Source: Dielma sp000508965 (lineage in GTDB: Bacteria; Bacillota_I; Bacilli_A; Erysipelotrichales; Erysipelotrichaceae). From it: a stretch of 64,000 bases of DNA. The DNA lies in assembly GCA_000508965.1 (NCBI GenBank), contig BAHV02000008.1, forward strand, positions 124,001 to 188,000, written 5' to 3'. The translations under genes were made by a program, and so were the position numbers. Each line of letters begins with the position of its first letter. The first letter of the stretch is position 1. Shown in pieces: positions 32,962-41,196 of the stretch. The notes beneath the pieces were generated by a model. The model was not told the origin of the DNA and searched no databases. It was given only the letters and a program-made list of their open reading frames with translations.

Positions 32962-34173
32962 ATGAAAGAAAAATATAAGATTAAAACTGAGGAATATTCA
33001 TTTAATATCGTACAGAGCCAGCTGGAATCCGTACGCTGTAAAAATATAGAGAAAACCGGTTACCGCATCTATGAAAATAATTTTCTGGGGGTCAGCGGCA
33101 TATTGGGTGAAGGCAGCGATGAAGAGGGTTATCGCCAGGCCAGAGAAAATTTAAAGCTGCAGATTCCTTATCCTTTTGAACCGACCAAGGGAATCAAAAA
33201 GATTCGTGATCTGACGAGTGAGAAAATGAATCCAAAACAGATGATTGAAGATCTTGAGGCTTATTTAAGCGAATGCCGTCAGCTTTATCCGGAATTTATC
33301 TTCTCCAATAAGGTGAATTGGACTGTCATAACCATCGAATTAACAAACGAAAGCGGCACTCAGCTGATCAACAGTGATCAATATCTGGCGGCAAGCATCC
33401 TGCTTAAGCATGTTGATTCCGCAGATATTTTTGAATCGGCGATTGAATTCGCAAGCCGCAGCTGGGATATGGCGTTATTAAGAAAAGAAACAAAAGCGAT
33501 GTTAACGGGTATGCGCACGACTGCAGACTTGCCGGAAGATGCCATTATCTTAACAAACTGGGGATTGCCGGCACAGAAAATCATTTCGGATTTAAGCGGT
33601 AAGGCCATGGGCTATCAGACTTCATTGTTTAAAGATAAAATGGGTGAACAAGTATTTAGCCCTGAATTCTCGTTGCTTCAGACATCGGCAGATAATCAGT
33701 TGATGGCACCGTTTTTCGATGCGGAGGGGACGATTCAGGAAAAGGATCTGCCAATGATTGATCAAGGCAGGATCGTTCGCTGTTATACCGATAAACAATG
33801 TGCAGTTCAGTTTGGGTATGAATGCAGCGGCGCGGCAGACGGCAATTATGACGATGTGCCGACCCTCGGCTGTCCGAATCTTGATCTGCGTCCAAACAAC
33901 AAAACCGTCAAAGAACTGCTTGCCGGTCATTTAGGCATTATCATCGTGGCTGCCAGCGGCGGTGATACATCACCGGCCGGTAATTTTGCGACACCGGTGC
34001 AGTACGCCCTGTTAACGGATGGTGAGCGGATGTTGGGACACCTGCCTGAATTCCAAATCAGCGGCAGTATTTATGATTTATTTGGTAAAGATTATATCGG
34101 CTATTCTTCCGATAAGCTGATATTTAATCAAAATCTTTTAGCAATCCGCGCGAAGATTCAAAAGTTAAACTGA
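32962..34173 (+). CDS. tldE: TldE/PmbA-like protease partner subunit
   Basis: A 403-residue member of the same family without the HExxxH motif, as expected for the TldE subunit. The middle segment ESAIEFASRSWDMALLRKETKAMLTG and the C-terminal PNLDLRPNNKTVKELLAGHLGIIIVAASGGDTSPAGNF are typical. An in-frame stop at 32947 restricts the start to the ATG at 32962, which has no good Shine-Dalgarno; AAAGGAG lies 34 bases upstream. Translation may depend on coupling with tldD. Confidence 0.88.
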   Translation: MKEKYKIKTEEYSFNIVQSQLESVRCKNIEKTGYRIYENNFLGVSGILGEGSDEEGYRQARENLKLQIPYPFEPTKGIKKIRDLTSEKMNPKQMIEDLEAYLSECRQLYPEFIFSNKVNWTVITIELTNESGTQLINSDQYLAASILLKHVDSADIFESAIEFASRSWDMALLRKETKAMLTGMRTTADLPEDAIILTNWGLPAQKIISDLSGKAMGYQTSLFKDKMGEQVFSPEFSLLQTSADNQLMAPFFDAEGTIQEKDLPMIDQGRIVRCYTDKQCAVQFGYECSGAADGNYDDVPTLGCPNLDLRPNNKTVKELLAGHLGIIIVAASGGDTSPAGNFATPVQYALLTDGERMLGHLPEFQISGSIYDLFGKDYIGYSSDKLIFNQNLLAIRAKIQKLN

Positions 34174-34190
34174 AATTTATCTGAACAAAC

Positions 34191-34219
34191 TTTACAATAA
34201 GTCATGAATTGTTTATAAT
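34191..34219 (+). promoter_or_regulatory. Promoter of the FMN-binding lipoprotein gene
   Basis: TTTACA (34191-34196), a 17-base spacer and TATAAT (34214-34219). Directly downstream TTGAC-GCAAGG-GTCAA (34224-34239) is a small inverted repeat near the expected start point. Confidence 0.8.
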
Positions 34220-34254
34220 TGACTTGACGCAAGGGTCAAAAGAGGTAAAGAAAA

Positions 34255-34617
34255 ATGAAAAAGTTAAATAAGAGTGTAATTGCAGTATTAATGTTAAGTG
34301 TTGCTTTATTCGGCTGTTCAAGTAACGGTAACGGCGGTGATGCTGAAGGCAGTAAGGGCGGAACTTTCTCTGCTACTGAAAAAGGTTTCGGCGGCGATGT
34401 AACGGTTAATGTAACTGTTGACGGTGACGGTAAGATCACAGATGTTACTTATACTGCTGATGATGAAACAGAAGGTTTAGGTAAAGATGCTGCTGCGAAA
34501 TTAGCTGAAGCTATGAAGGAAGCTGGTTCAGCTGAAGTTGATGCAGTTTCAGGTTCAACTGTAACTTCTGAAGCATTCATCAAAGCTGCAAAAGCTGCAG
34601 TCGAACAAGCTAAATAG
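34255..34617 (+). CDS. Small FMN-binding lipoprotein
   Basis: A 120-residue surface lipoprotein with lipobox LFGC (Cys21), a Gly/Ser/Asn linker, and one FMN-binding domain. The flavinylation motif is DAVSGSTVTS (residues 96-105), with Thr102 the expected attachment site. Stand-alone domains of this kind act as electron carriers at the cell surface in flavin-based extracellular electron transfer. It could pass electrons to the reductase at 8148, whose N-terminal domain is of the same family, but the genes are 26 kb apart. AGAGGTAAAG precedes the ATG. Confidence 0.85.
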   Translation: MKKLNKSVIAVLMLSVALFGCSSNGNGGDAEGSKGGTFSATEKGFGGDVTVNVTVDGDGKITDVTYTADDETEGLGKDAAAKLAEAMKEAGSAEVDAVSGSTVTSEAFIKAAKAAVEQAK

Positions 34618-34628
34618 TTAATGTACAA

Positions 34629-34660
34629 GACAGCTGGGGTAAAACTCAGTTGTTTTTTTT
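34629..34660 (+). terminator. Terminator after the FMN-binding lipoprotein gene
   Basis: ACAGCTG and CAGTTGT pair around GGGTAAAACT, followed by TTTTTTT. Confidence 0.8.
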
Positions 34661-34756
34661 GCAAGTTGTCTTTGAAATTAAGCATCTTATTCATGAGATA
34701 TAGATAAATCTTCCAGTATCTGTCATAATAAGACCAGGAAGAGAGGATTGATGGTT

Positions 34757-35578
34757 ATGAAAATAATTAAAAAAATCTTTAGTTTAGTTTTAGCATTCAG
34801 TTTTATGCTTACAGCGATGCCGGTACAGGCAGAGAATGCGGATGAATTGCCGACTCCTGAAACGAAGGTTTTTGTATGGGGTAAGGTTGAAGCAGTGGGT
34901 ACTAACCGGATTCAAATCATTAACAGCACCGAGGCAGGGAATGACTGCATCTTAAACATCGGTGAAGATACAGTGATTATTGATGCTCTTACCGGTGATC
35001 CCGTAGAATTGACCAGCTTAAAACGTTTGGATCGGATTGCGGCTTATGTATCACCGATCATGACTAAGAGTCTGCCGCCGATCACTAATGCGTCCGTTGT
35101 GTTTGTGAATGTAGGAAAAGATTACCGTGTGCCTCGCTATATCAAGGCCGGTGAGATTGTTGAGACAGACGATGAATTTGTCAGAGTGCTGAGTGCGGAT
35201 CAGACGCTGATTGCTACTTTTATGAAGGAAGACACGGAATTCTTTGCTTATAAAACAAAAAATATTCTAGGTCTTGATGATATTCATCAAAATGATGAGT
35301 TCATTGTTTGGTATGAAGTTGAAATGCTTTCAATGCCAGGTCAGGCTGTGATGGTAAAAGCGATGAAGCTGCCTGAAAAGAAACAAGGCTGGCACTTTGA
35401 AAACGACAGCTGGTATTATTATCGTGACGGCATTAAAGTGATTGAATCATGGATTGCGTCAACAGGCGGACGCTGGTATTACGTCGGTATTGACGGCAAA
35501 ATGGCAGTGAATACTGAAGTCGACGGCTGTGTTATTGATGCCGATGGCGTTTATCAATCTGCGGCTGCAGCTGAATAA
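34757..35578 (+). CDS. Exported protein with C-terminal cell-wall-binding repeats
   Basis: About 273 residues. A signal peptide (KIIKKIFSLVLAFSFMLTAMPVQA) is followed by a roughly 190-residue beta-rich domain of unknown function (WGKVEAVGTNRIQI...), and then two choline-binding-like repeats (WHFENDSWYYYRDGIKV and WIASTGGRWYYVGIDGKM) that would hold it at the wall. The start could also be the ATG at 34751 or a TTG at 34748; spacing from the AGAGAGG site favours 34757. Function unknown; the N-terminal domain resembles small copper-amine-oxidase-like exported proteins of clostridia only in general style. Confidence 0.75.
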   Translation: MKIIKKIFSLVLAFSFMLTAMPVQAENADELPTPETKVFVWGKVEAVGTNRIQIINSTEAGNDCILNIGEDTVIIDALTGDPVELTSLKRLDRIAAYVSPIMTKSLPPITNASVVFVNVGKDYRVPRYIKAGEIVETDDEFVRVLSADQTLIATFMKEDTEFFAYKTKNILGLDDIHQNDEFIVWYEVEMLSMPGQAVMVKAMKLPEKKQGWHFENDSWYYYRDGIKVIESWIASTGGRWYYVGIDGKMAVNTEVDGCVIDADGVYQSAAAAE

Positions 35579-35584
35579 TTGAAT

Positions 35585-35612
35585 TTAACCCTCTTGATGA
35601 GGGTTTTTTTCT
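35585..35612 (+). terminator. Terminator after the wall-binding protein gene
   Basis: AACCCTC (35587-35593) pairs with GAGGGTT (35599-35605), then TTTTT. Confidence 0.85.
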
Positions 35613-35717
35613 TTTCAATTGGCATATAATTGATAGGCAGAGCTGAAAATTTTATCTGATAATTGCTGACATGAATAAGAGCAGATATAAAAAAAGCGGT
35701 GCATCGGATAGAATTGC

Positions 35718-35747
35718 TTGATATAGACAGCTAATTAATGGTATATT
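35718..35747 (+). promoter_or_regulatory. Promoter of the DegV gene
   Basis: TTGATA (35718-35723), an 18-base spacer and TATATT (35742-35747). Confidence 0.6.
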
Positions 35748-35772
35748 TAGGTATAAAATAAGGAGGAAGAAA

Positions 35773-36627
35773 ATGGAAAGCAAATATATATTAGTCGCCG
35801 AATCAGGCTCCGATATTACTAGGGAACTAGCTGAAAAGTATGGGATTGTCATTGTACCGATGCATGTATCCTTTGGTGAAACTACTTTGGATGATGGCTC
35901 TTTTCCAATTCAAAAGATCTTTGATCATTACGAAACAACAGGGGAGCTTCCAAAAACAAGCGCATGCAATCCAATGGATTTTGAAAAGGTTTTTGATGAG
36001 CTTCATGAACGGTATCCAGAGAAGCACATCCTGCATCTGGCTTATTCAGCAGTCACGACATGTTCATTTCAGAATGCGCTGATTGCCGGTGAAAATCGCC
36101 CATATGTCACAAGTGTTGATACAGAAAATGTTTCTGTAGGACAGGCAATGATCGTTATGCGTACCGCTGAATATCTGAACGATCATCCAGAGGCTTCATT
36201 AACGGAAGTGCTGGCGGAAGTAGAACGTTTAAAAAAGAAAATTCATATGTGCTTCTTCCCGGATACCTTAGTTTATCTTAAGGCCGGCGGCAGAGTCAGC
36301 AACGCGGCCTACCTCGGCGCTAAGGTGCTTAACTTAAAACCGATGATTGAGATTCTTGAAGGAAAGCTGATCAGCACACAGAAGAAGCGCGGATCGATGC
36401 TGTTCATAGCACCTAGAATTGTGGGAAAATATGCCGAGCAATATAATCTCAGCAAAGAGGAAATCATTTTGCTGTGGTCGGAAGGAATTGATCCGGCAGT
36501 AAAGGAAAAGGCTGAAAAGGCAGCGGTTGATTATGGCTTTAAATCAATCAAGTGGATGGAAACCGGCGGTGTTGTTTCAACTCATGGCGGTCCCGGCTGC
36601 TTTGGAATTGTCGCATTTTCAGAATAG
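35773..36627 (+). CDS. DegV-family fatty acid-binding protein
   Basis: A 284-residue cytoplasmic protein. The N-terminal DegV strand and ligand loop are in ILVAESGSDITRELAEKYGIVIVPMHVSF and the TSACNPMDF segment holds the conserved Thr-Ser that contacts the fatty-acid carboxylate. YLKAGGRVSNAAYLGAKVLNLKPMIEILEG is the second signature. Proteins of this type (FakB) present fatty acids to the kinase FakA; no fakA is in the window. AAGGAGGAAG precedes the ATG. Confidence 0.9.
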   Translation: MESKYILVAESGSDITRELAEKYGIVIVPMHVSFGETTLDDGSFPIQKIFDHYETTGELPKTSACNPMDFEKVFDELHERYPEKHILHLAYSAVTTCSFQNALIAGENRPYVTSVDTENVSVGQAMIVMRTAEYLNDHPEASLTEVLAEVERLKKKIHMCFFPDTLVYLKAGGRVSNAAYLGAKVLNLKPMIEILEGKLISTQKKRGSMLFIAPRIVGKYAEQYNLSKEEIILLWSEGIDPAVKEKAEKAAVDYGFKSIKWMETGGVVSTHGGPGCFGIVAFSE

Positions 36628-36632
36628 TCAGT

Positions 36633-36663
36633 GAAGATTTGTCAGCGATGGCAAATCTTTTTG
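36633..36663 (+). terminator. Terminator after the DegV gene
   Basis: AAGATTTG (36634-36641) and CAAATCTT (36652-36659) pair, followed by TTTT. Confidence 0.8.
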
Positions 36664-36711
36664 CTAGGGATGGATTTGTTTGTACTTTTAATTCCGATTT
36701 ATGATTTAGAA

Positions 36712-36740
36712 TTGTTCATGTCAGACATATATGTTAGAAT
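36712..36740 (+). promoter_or_regulatory. Promoter of the 36.8 kb membrane-protein gene
   Basis: TTGTTC (36712-36717), a 17-base spacer and TAGAAT (36735-36740). TGTTCAT and ATGAACA flank the promoter as widely spaced inverted arms. Confidence 0.55.
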
Positions 36741-36777
36741 TATGAACATATAAAGGAATAGTAAAGGGGATCGTATA

Positions 36778-37836
36778 ATGAATATGCTTAAGGAGTTAAA
36801 AAAAGTCAGCCTGAAAAAAGTGCTGCCTATGCTTTTGATTTGTTTTGTAGTGGGACTGGTGCTGTTGGGGATCGGTGCCCCCAGTGCAATAACTGTCTTA
36901 TCAGGCGGCACGGATATTAACCGTGTGCCGCTGAATGAATTAGAGGGAAAATATGTAAGTGCTGAGATAACCTTTATCATGGATTCATACGCTTATACTG
37001 AACGAAGAAGCAGCGGTAAAAGTAAAGTAACTGCCAAGGAGTATATCATTCCGGTCGGTCAGGCTGAATACATGGGGATCGAAGTACCGGCTAAGTTCGT
37101 AGATCAAGCTGATGCCTTGCTGAGAGCTACCAATGATTATATTATCAACGAAAATGAATTTACAGGTGAATCATTCACTATTCATGGTACGGTTAAAGCA
37201 ATGAGCAGCCAGTCTAAAAAGTATTATCATGAGGTTGTCGGTTATGATGAAATGACATTGGAAACCCAGAAGCTGATGCTTCCCTTGGTACTTGAAGAAG
37301 GTCAAGTCGGTGATAAGAGTCAGACTGAGGTATGGATGTATACCGGCGGCGGTTTGCTTTTAACGGCGCTTGGATTCTATTTTTTAATTCGTGTAATCAG
37401 CGGCAGTTATCAGAAATCAATTATTCAATATTGTGCAGCACAGTTAGACGCAGATTCAGCACTTGCTAAGGTTGAGGACTTTTATCAAATGGCTGATCAG
37501 GTAAGCGGCATTCGCATGGACCGTAATTTTATGATGTTCCAGGTAGGCGCAAAGACTTGGCTGCTGCCTGCTTCTTCGGTTGTATGGGCATATCAGCAGA
37601 CAACGCAGCATCGTACCAATGGTATTCCGACCGGTAAAAGCTATTCACTGATGATCTGTCAGGAGAATGGCAAGCAGATTGCACTGGGTATGAAGGAAAT
37701 ACGGGCTCAGGAAGTATTGGCAGCCTTTATCAATCATTATCCGCGTATGTTTATTGGTTACAGCCAGGAACGAGCGAACATGTATAAAAAAGATCGTGAG
37801 GCTTTCTGTAAAGCGGCTCATGAACTAGACGCATAA
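36778..37836 (+). CDS. Membrane protein of unknown function
   Basis: 352 residues. One hydrophobic segment near residues 15-45 (VLPMLLICFVVGLVLLGIGA), an approximately 140-residue external domain, a second membrane segment near 188-208 (GGGLLLTALGFYFLIRVIS), and a cytoplasmic C-terminal domain with the look of a PH-like fold (FMMFQVGAKTWLLPASSVVWAYQ...). I do not recognise the family. AAAGGGGATC precedes the ATG. Single gene. Confidence 0.7.
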   Translation: MNMLKELKKVSLKKVLPMLLICFVVGLVLLGIGAPSAITVLSGGTDINRVPLNELEGKYVSAEITFIMDSYAYTERRSSGKSKVTAKEYIIPVGQAEYMGIEVPAKFVDQADALLRATNDYIINENEFTGESFTIHGTVKAMSSQSKKYYHEVVGYDEMTLETQKLMLPLVLEEGQVGDKSQTEVWMYTGGGLLLTALGFYFLIRVISGSYQKSIIQYCAAQLDADSALAKVEDFYQMADQVSGIRMDRNFMMFQVGAKTWLLPASSVVWAYQQTTQHRTNGIPTGKSYSLMICQENGKQIALGMKEIRAQEVLAAFINHYPRMFIGYSQERANMYKKDREAFCKAAHELDA

Positions 37837-37863
37837 TATAAAAGTTAATCAGCCTGACAGCTA

Positions 37864-37922
37864 ATAAAAATAAGGAGTATTACTCTCATTTTAATAAATG
37901 CGATTAACACTCCTTTTATTAT
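37864..37922 (+). terminator. Bidirectional terminator between convergent genes
   Basis: AATAAGGAGTATTA and TTAACACTCCTTTTATT form a long imperfect stem with A before and T after it. Confidence 0.7.
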
Positions 37923-37954
37923 TGTTTTCTATGAAATATAAGATTCATCTTTAT

Positions 37955-38677
37955 TTAATCTTCTAACAGAAATCGCAGATAACGTTTTGGATCTTGCAGG
38001 AAGCTCTTGGTTACCTGATAATTATCGGTATCCTTATAGGCTGTCAGCGTCAGTCCTTCATCACTGCAGACATAAATATCTGCCTCTGGATAAGCCATCA
38101 GTATCGGGGAATGAGTAGCAATGATAAACTGTGAACCTTCTTTGATCAGATCATGCATTAAAGTCAGCATCGATAATTGACGGTTTGGCGAGAGTGCAGC
38201 CTCCGGTTCATCAAGGATGTAAAGACCATGCCCATAGAAACGATTGCACATAAGGGCAAAGAAACTTTCACCGTGTGACTGTGCGTGCAGACTTTTGCCG
38301 CCATAGCTTCTTAACAAGCCTGATCGTTCACGTTCATTTTCATCAATGCTGGTTGCAACATTATAGAAACTTTCTGCCCGCAGAAAGAAACCGTCTTTAG
38401 CCTGTTCAAACCCTTTTACCATCCTCAGGTTTTTAGCTAATGGGGAATGTGTATCACAGGTTGAAAACATTAGGTTGCGGCTGCCGCCCTCCGGATTAAA
38501 ACCATAAGCAATGGCAATCGCCTCCAGCAAAGTCGATTTGCCGGTACCGTTTTCTCCGCAAAGGAAAGTAACCGGTTTAGTAAAAGACAGGCTGTTAAAG
38601 GCTTGAATCATCGGTATATCATAGACGTATGTATTATTGACCGTCTTATCTTTAATTGACACTTCACGCAGAAACAT
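37955..38677 (-). CDS. ABC/SMC-type ATPase
   Basis: A 240-residue soluble ATPase without membrane partner. Walker A GENGTGKST near residue 41, signature-like SHGESFF near 133 and Walker B LYILDEPEAAL near 150, with a distal His (ATHSPILM). The layout resembles the RecF/SMC-like single-gene ATPases common in bacteria, whose role is unknown but often linked to nucleic-acid repair. GAGGTGAT precedes the ATG. Divergent from the methionine aminopeptidase gene. Confidence 0.85.
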   Translation of the reverse strand: MFLREVSIKDKTVNNTYVYDIPMIQAFNSLSFTKPVTFLCGENGTGKSTLLEAIAIAYGFNPEGGSRNLMFSTCDTHSPLAKNLRMVKGFEQAKDGFFLRAESFYNVATSIDENERERSGLLRSYGGKSLHAQSHGESFFALMCNRFYGHGLYILDEPEAALSPNRQLSMLTLMHDLIKEGSQFIIATHSPILMAYPEADIYVCSDEGLTLTAYKDTDNYQVTKSFLQDPKRYLRFLLED

Positions 38678-38749
38678 AGTATCACCTCAAGAACATTATA
38701 CACGCTTTTTTTAAGATTTGATGTATAATAGATAAGGTGAGGTGAATCT

Positions 38750-39619
38750 ATGCGATATACAAGAAATGGTGAATGCTGGTGCGGAAGCGGCAAAAAATAT
38801 AAACATTGTCATTTTGAATTTGATCAGAAGATTGTCGATCTGCGTTTAAATGGCTGTCTGTGCCCATCCCATGAGTTAATAAAGAATGAAAAAGAAATTC
38901 GGGCAATCAAGGAAAGTGCTAAGATCAATACGGGTGTCTTAGATGCGGTGGCTGAAAAAATCGGCCCGGGAATGAGTACCGCCGAGATTGATAAAATCGT
39001 CTATGATTATACGACAGCTCATCACGCGATTCCGGCGCCTTTGAATTATGAAGGATTTCCAAAGAGTGTCTGCACATCGGTCAATGATGAAGTATGCCAT
39101 GGGATTCCCGATGAAAAGCGAATTCTTAAAGAAGGCGATATTGTTAATGTAGATGTATCGACCATCTATAAGGGTTATTTTTCCGATGCTTCAAGGATGT
39201 TTATGATTGGGAAGGTATCTGCCGAAGCTGAGAAACTTGTCCGGGTGACTCAGGAAGCAGTCGAAGCTGGGTTAGCAGCTATTAAACCATGGGGGCATCT
39301 TGGTGATATGTCGGCGGCAGTCCAGCAGGTAGCTGAACAGAATGGGTACAGCGTGGTAAGAATGCTAGGCGGACATGGTGTCGGCAAGGCATTCCATGAA
39401 GATCCCTTTGTGCCGCATGTAGGAACGCCGGGTACGGGCATGATTTTAGCACCGGGCATGATATTTACGATTGAGCCAATGATTAATGAGGGAACTCATG
39501 AAGTCTATGTGGATAAGGAGAATGGCTGGACAATCTATACTCAGGATCATAAACTGTCAGCACAATGGGAAAACATGGTGCTGATTACTGAAAAAGGCTA
39601 TGAGATTCTGACTAAGTAA
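38750..39619 (+). CDS. map: Type I methionine aminopeptidase with N-terminal SEC-C zinc motif
   Basis: A 289-residue enzyme that removes initiator Met. The first 25 residues form a SEC-C motif (ECWCGSGKKYKHCH, Cys9-x-Cys11...Cys20-His21) as found in SecA tails, where it binds zinc and the ribosome. The catalytic domain has NVDVSTIYKGYFSDASRMF (the two metal-binding Asp), GGHGVGKAFHEDP (His), FTIEPMI (Glu) and the final Glu in QWENMVLI. SEC-C-containing MetAPs of this length exist in other Firmicutes. GAGGTGA precedes the ATG. Confidence 0.93.
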   Translation: MRYTRNGECWCGSGKKYKHCHFEFDQKIVDLRLNGCLCPSHELIKNEKEIRAIKESAKINTGVLDAVAEKIGPGMSTAEIDKIVYDYTTAHHAIPAPLNYEGFPKSVCTSVNDEVCHGIPDEKRILKEGDIVNVDVSTIYKGYFSDASRMFMIGKVSAEAEKLVRVTQEAVEAGLAAIKPWGHLGDMSAAVQQVAEQNGYSVVRMLGGHGVGKAFHEDPFVPHVGTPGTGMILAPGMIFTIEPMINEGTHEVYVDKENGWTIYTQDHKLSAQWENMVLITEKGYEILTK

Positions 39620-39633
39620 AGCGGGGTAAAAAC

Positions 39634-40155
39634 ATGAAAGCACTGTTTGTTATTGATATGATTAATGGCTTTGTGAAAGAGGGCGCGATGCATGATATAA
39701 ATATTATGAGCATCGTACCATGCATTGAAAATCTTGTGCGTGAATTTGACGGCGACTGTTATTTCATCCGCGATGCGCATGATCGTGATGCTATTGAGTT
39801 TAGAAGCTTTCCTTCTCATTGTGTTAAAGGAACCAGTGAATCAGAGGTCATTGATGAATTGCGCCCTTATGTGAAAAAGGAAATTCTAAAGAATTCAACA
39901 AATGCTTTTCATGCGATTGACCCGCGTCTGTATGATGCATATGATGAATTTGTGCTGTGCGGCTGCTGTACGGATATCTGTGTGCTGCAGTTTGCGCTGT
40001 CATTGAAAACCTATCTGAATCAGATTGACAGCAATCATAAGGTAAAGGTTGTCAAAGCGGGGGTTGCCACTTATGATGCTCCGCATCATAAGGCTGAGGG
40101 GTATCACTGCATGGCACTGAAGCTGATGGAACAGTCAGGCATTGAATTGATTTAA
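39634..40155 (+). CDS. Isochorismatase-family hydrolase, nicotinamidase-like
   Basis: A 173-residue cysteine hydrolase. The triad is Asp8 (FVIDMINGF), Lys86 (LKNSTNAF) and Cys116 (CGCCTDICVLQFAL), and RDAHDRD (about 46-52) supplies metal ligands. The arrangement fits nicotinamidase PncA, which converts nicotinamide to nicotinate in NAD salvage, but other amidases of the family share it. It follows map by 14 bases, so it is probably co-transcribed. Confidence 0.75.
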   Translation: MKALFVIDMINGFVKEGAMHDINIMSIVPCIENLVREFDGDCYFIRDAHDRDAIEFRSFPSHCVKGTSESEVIDELRPYVKKEILKNSTNAFHAIDPRLYDAYDEFVLCGCCTDICVLQFALSLKTYLNQIDSNHKVKVVKAGVATYDAPHHKAEGYHCMALKLMEQSGIELI

Positions 40156-40159
40156 AATA

Positions 40160-40197
40160 ATGAGGCTCTTCTGATTAGGAAGAGTTTTGTTTTATGA
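40160..40197 (+). terminator. Terminator after the nicotinamidase-like gene
   Basis: GCTCTTC and GAAGAGT pair around TGATTAG (about 40165-40185), followed by TTTGTTTT. Confidence 0.7.
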
Positions 40198-41053
40198 TGC
40201 TATAAGCGAGAGTCTTCATTTGGGAAAGCAGGCAGCTATGGGTAAAAAACAATTAAACGATTTCTATAATGCAAAGCATTTCTGCTTTGATGAAAGTACA
40301 CGTGCCAATTTATGGGCATGTGGTTTTCACTCTGCCTTTTGTTATACTGATGATCTGAGCATTGGTCCGCTGATTCCTTATGATTCTTTAGACCGCATAA
40401 ATTATTTCTTAGCTTATGCATTTATTGGCGATTCAGCGTATAAATATAACATAACTTATATAAGGAATCATATTCAAAACAATGCTGATTTCTTAAATGC
40501 GATAACTAAGAAGAATGATTCATTGGTTATTTGGTTTAGTAACGCGTCATGGGAATATATAGGCGCTTTATTTGCATTATCTTTAATTGATGATGCTAAT
40601 GATATTTGCTTAATTAATTGTTCTGAGCATATTCATCCACTGACGGGTAAGCCCTTTGTTACATCTGCTCAAGCTGGCTTCATAAGTGATGAGCCTGAAT
40701 GTGATAATGATTTTATTAAGCTGATAAAAGAATGTGATAAATCTGATCAGAAGATTGTAAGAATGAAGCAGGAATGCATTAGTGTTAAAAAGGAACCTGA
40801 AAAGGTTCGGCTGATCAAAAATGGGCAGCTCTTGTTAAGGGATGAGGAACCCATGATTGAAATAATTAAAACTTATGTACAGGAAGAAGCTGATCATGAT
40901 ATAGATACACTCTTATATAGGGTGCAAAGTAAAATGATTTCAAACGAAAAGATTTCGGTTTCACCTAAATTTATTTTCACCTTTATTTTGAAACATTATC
41001 AACAGTTTATAGGTAGAAATGATTTTTTCAAATGCCGGCAGCCAAAGCTATGA
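40187..41053 (+). CDS. DUF1835/DUF3658-like protein, start uncertain
   Basis: Up to 288 residues, cytoplasmic. The segment CYTDDLSIGPLIPYDSLDRINYF carries the 'DDLSIGP' motif of DUF1835 proteins, and SLVIWFSNASWEYIGALFAL fits their central strand; the C-terminal 80 residues fit DUF3658. The frame opens with a TTG at 40187 inside the T-run of the preceding terminator, without a usable Shine-Dalgarno. The first in-frame ATG is at 40238, after the expected first strand. The usual N-terminal strand seems to be missing, so the gene may be 5'-truncated. Function unknown. Confidence 0.6.
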   Translation: MFYDAISESLHLGKQAAMGKKQLNDFYNAKHFCFDESTRANLWACGFHSAFCYTDDLSIGPLIPYDSLDRINYFLAYAFIGDSAYKYNITYIRNHIQNNADFLNAITKKNDSLVIWFSNASWEYIGALFALSLIDDANDICLINCSEHIHPLTGKPFVTSAQAGFISDEPECDNDFIKLIKECDKSDQKIVRMKQECISVKKEPEKVRLIKNGQLLLRDEEPMIEIIKTYVQEEADHDIDTLLYRVQSKMISNEKISVSPKFIFTFILKHYQQFIGRNDFFKCRQPKL

Positions 41054-41076
41054 TGAACATGTCATAGCTTTTATTC
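41043..41076 (+). terminator. Terminator overlapping the DUF1835-like stop codon
   Basis: AAAGCTATGA (41044-41053) pairs perfectly with TCATAGCTTT (41062-41071), then TATT. Confidence 0.75.
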
Positions 41077-41120
41077 TGACAGTAAGTTAAGATGGGATGC
41101 AACTTGATTTTTATTCAATA

Positions 41121-41139
41121 ATTATTGTTTTTCGATAAT
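41121..41139 (+). promoter_or_regulatory. Operator copy 1 for the DUF2975-HTH operon
   Basis: ATTATTG-TTTTT-CGATAAT is an inverted repeat with one mismatch. It covers the -35 (TTGTTT, 41125-41130). It is nearly identical to copy 2 at 41163. Confidence 0.6.
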
Positions 41140-41152
41140 TTTATGATATACT
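41125..41152 (+). promoter_or_regulatory. Promoter of the DUF2975-HTH operon
   Basis: TTGTTT (41125-41130), a 16-base spacer and TATACT (41147-41152), with operator copies on both sides of the -10. Confidence 0.65.
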
Positions 41153-41162
41153 TTAGTTAGAA

Positions 41163-41181
41163 ATTATTGTTTTTCAATAAT
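41163..41181 (+). promoter_or_regulatory. Operator copy 2 for the DUF2975-HTH operon
   Basis: ATTATTG-TTTTT-CAATAAT is a perfect inverted repeat with 7-base arms. Its centre is 42 bases from that of copy 1, about four helical turns, which would place both sites on the same DNA face. Confidence 0.65.
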
Positions 41182-41196
41182 ACCGGAGGTGAATTT

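Noticed and set aside
35652..35852. 66-codon hydrophobic frame on the minus strand before the DegV gene
   Set aside because: It overlaps the DegV promoter, ribosome site and first codons antisense; no ribosome site of its own.
40187..40240. Start of the DUF1835-like gene as evidence of recent recombination or insertion
   Set aside because: No flanking repeats, target duplication or composition change; the short N terminus is reported only as uncertain.
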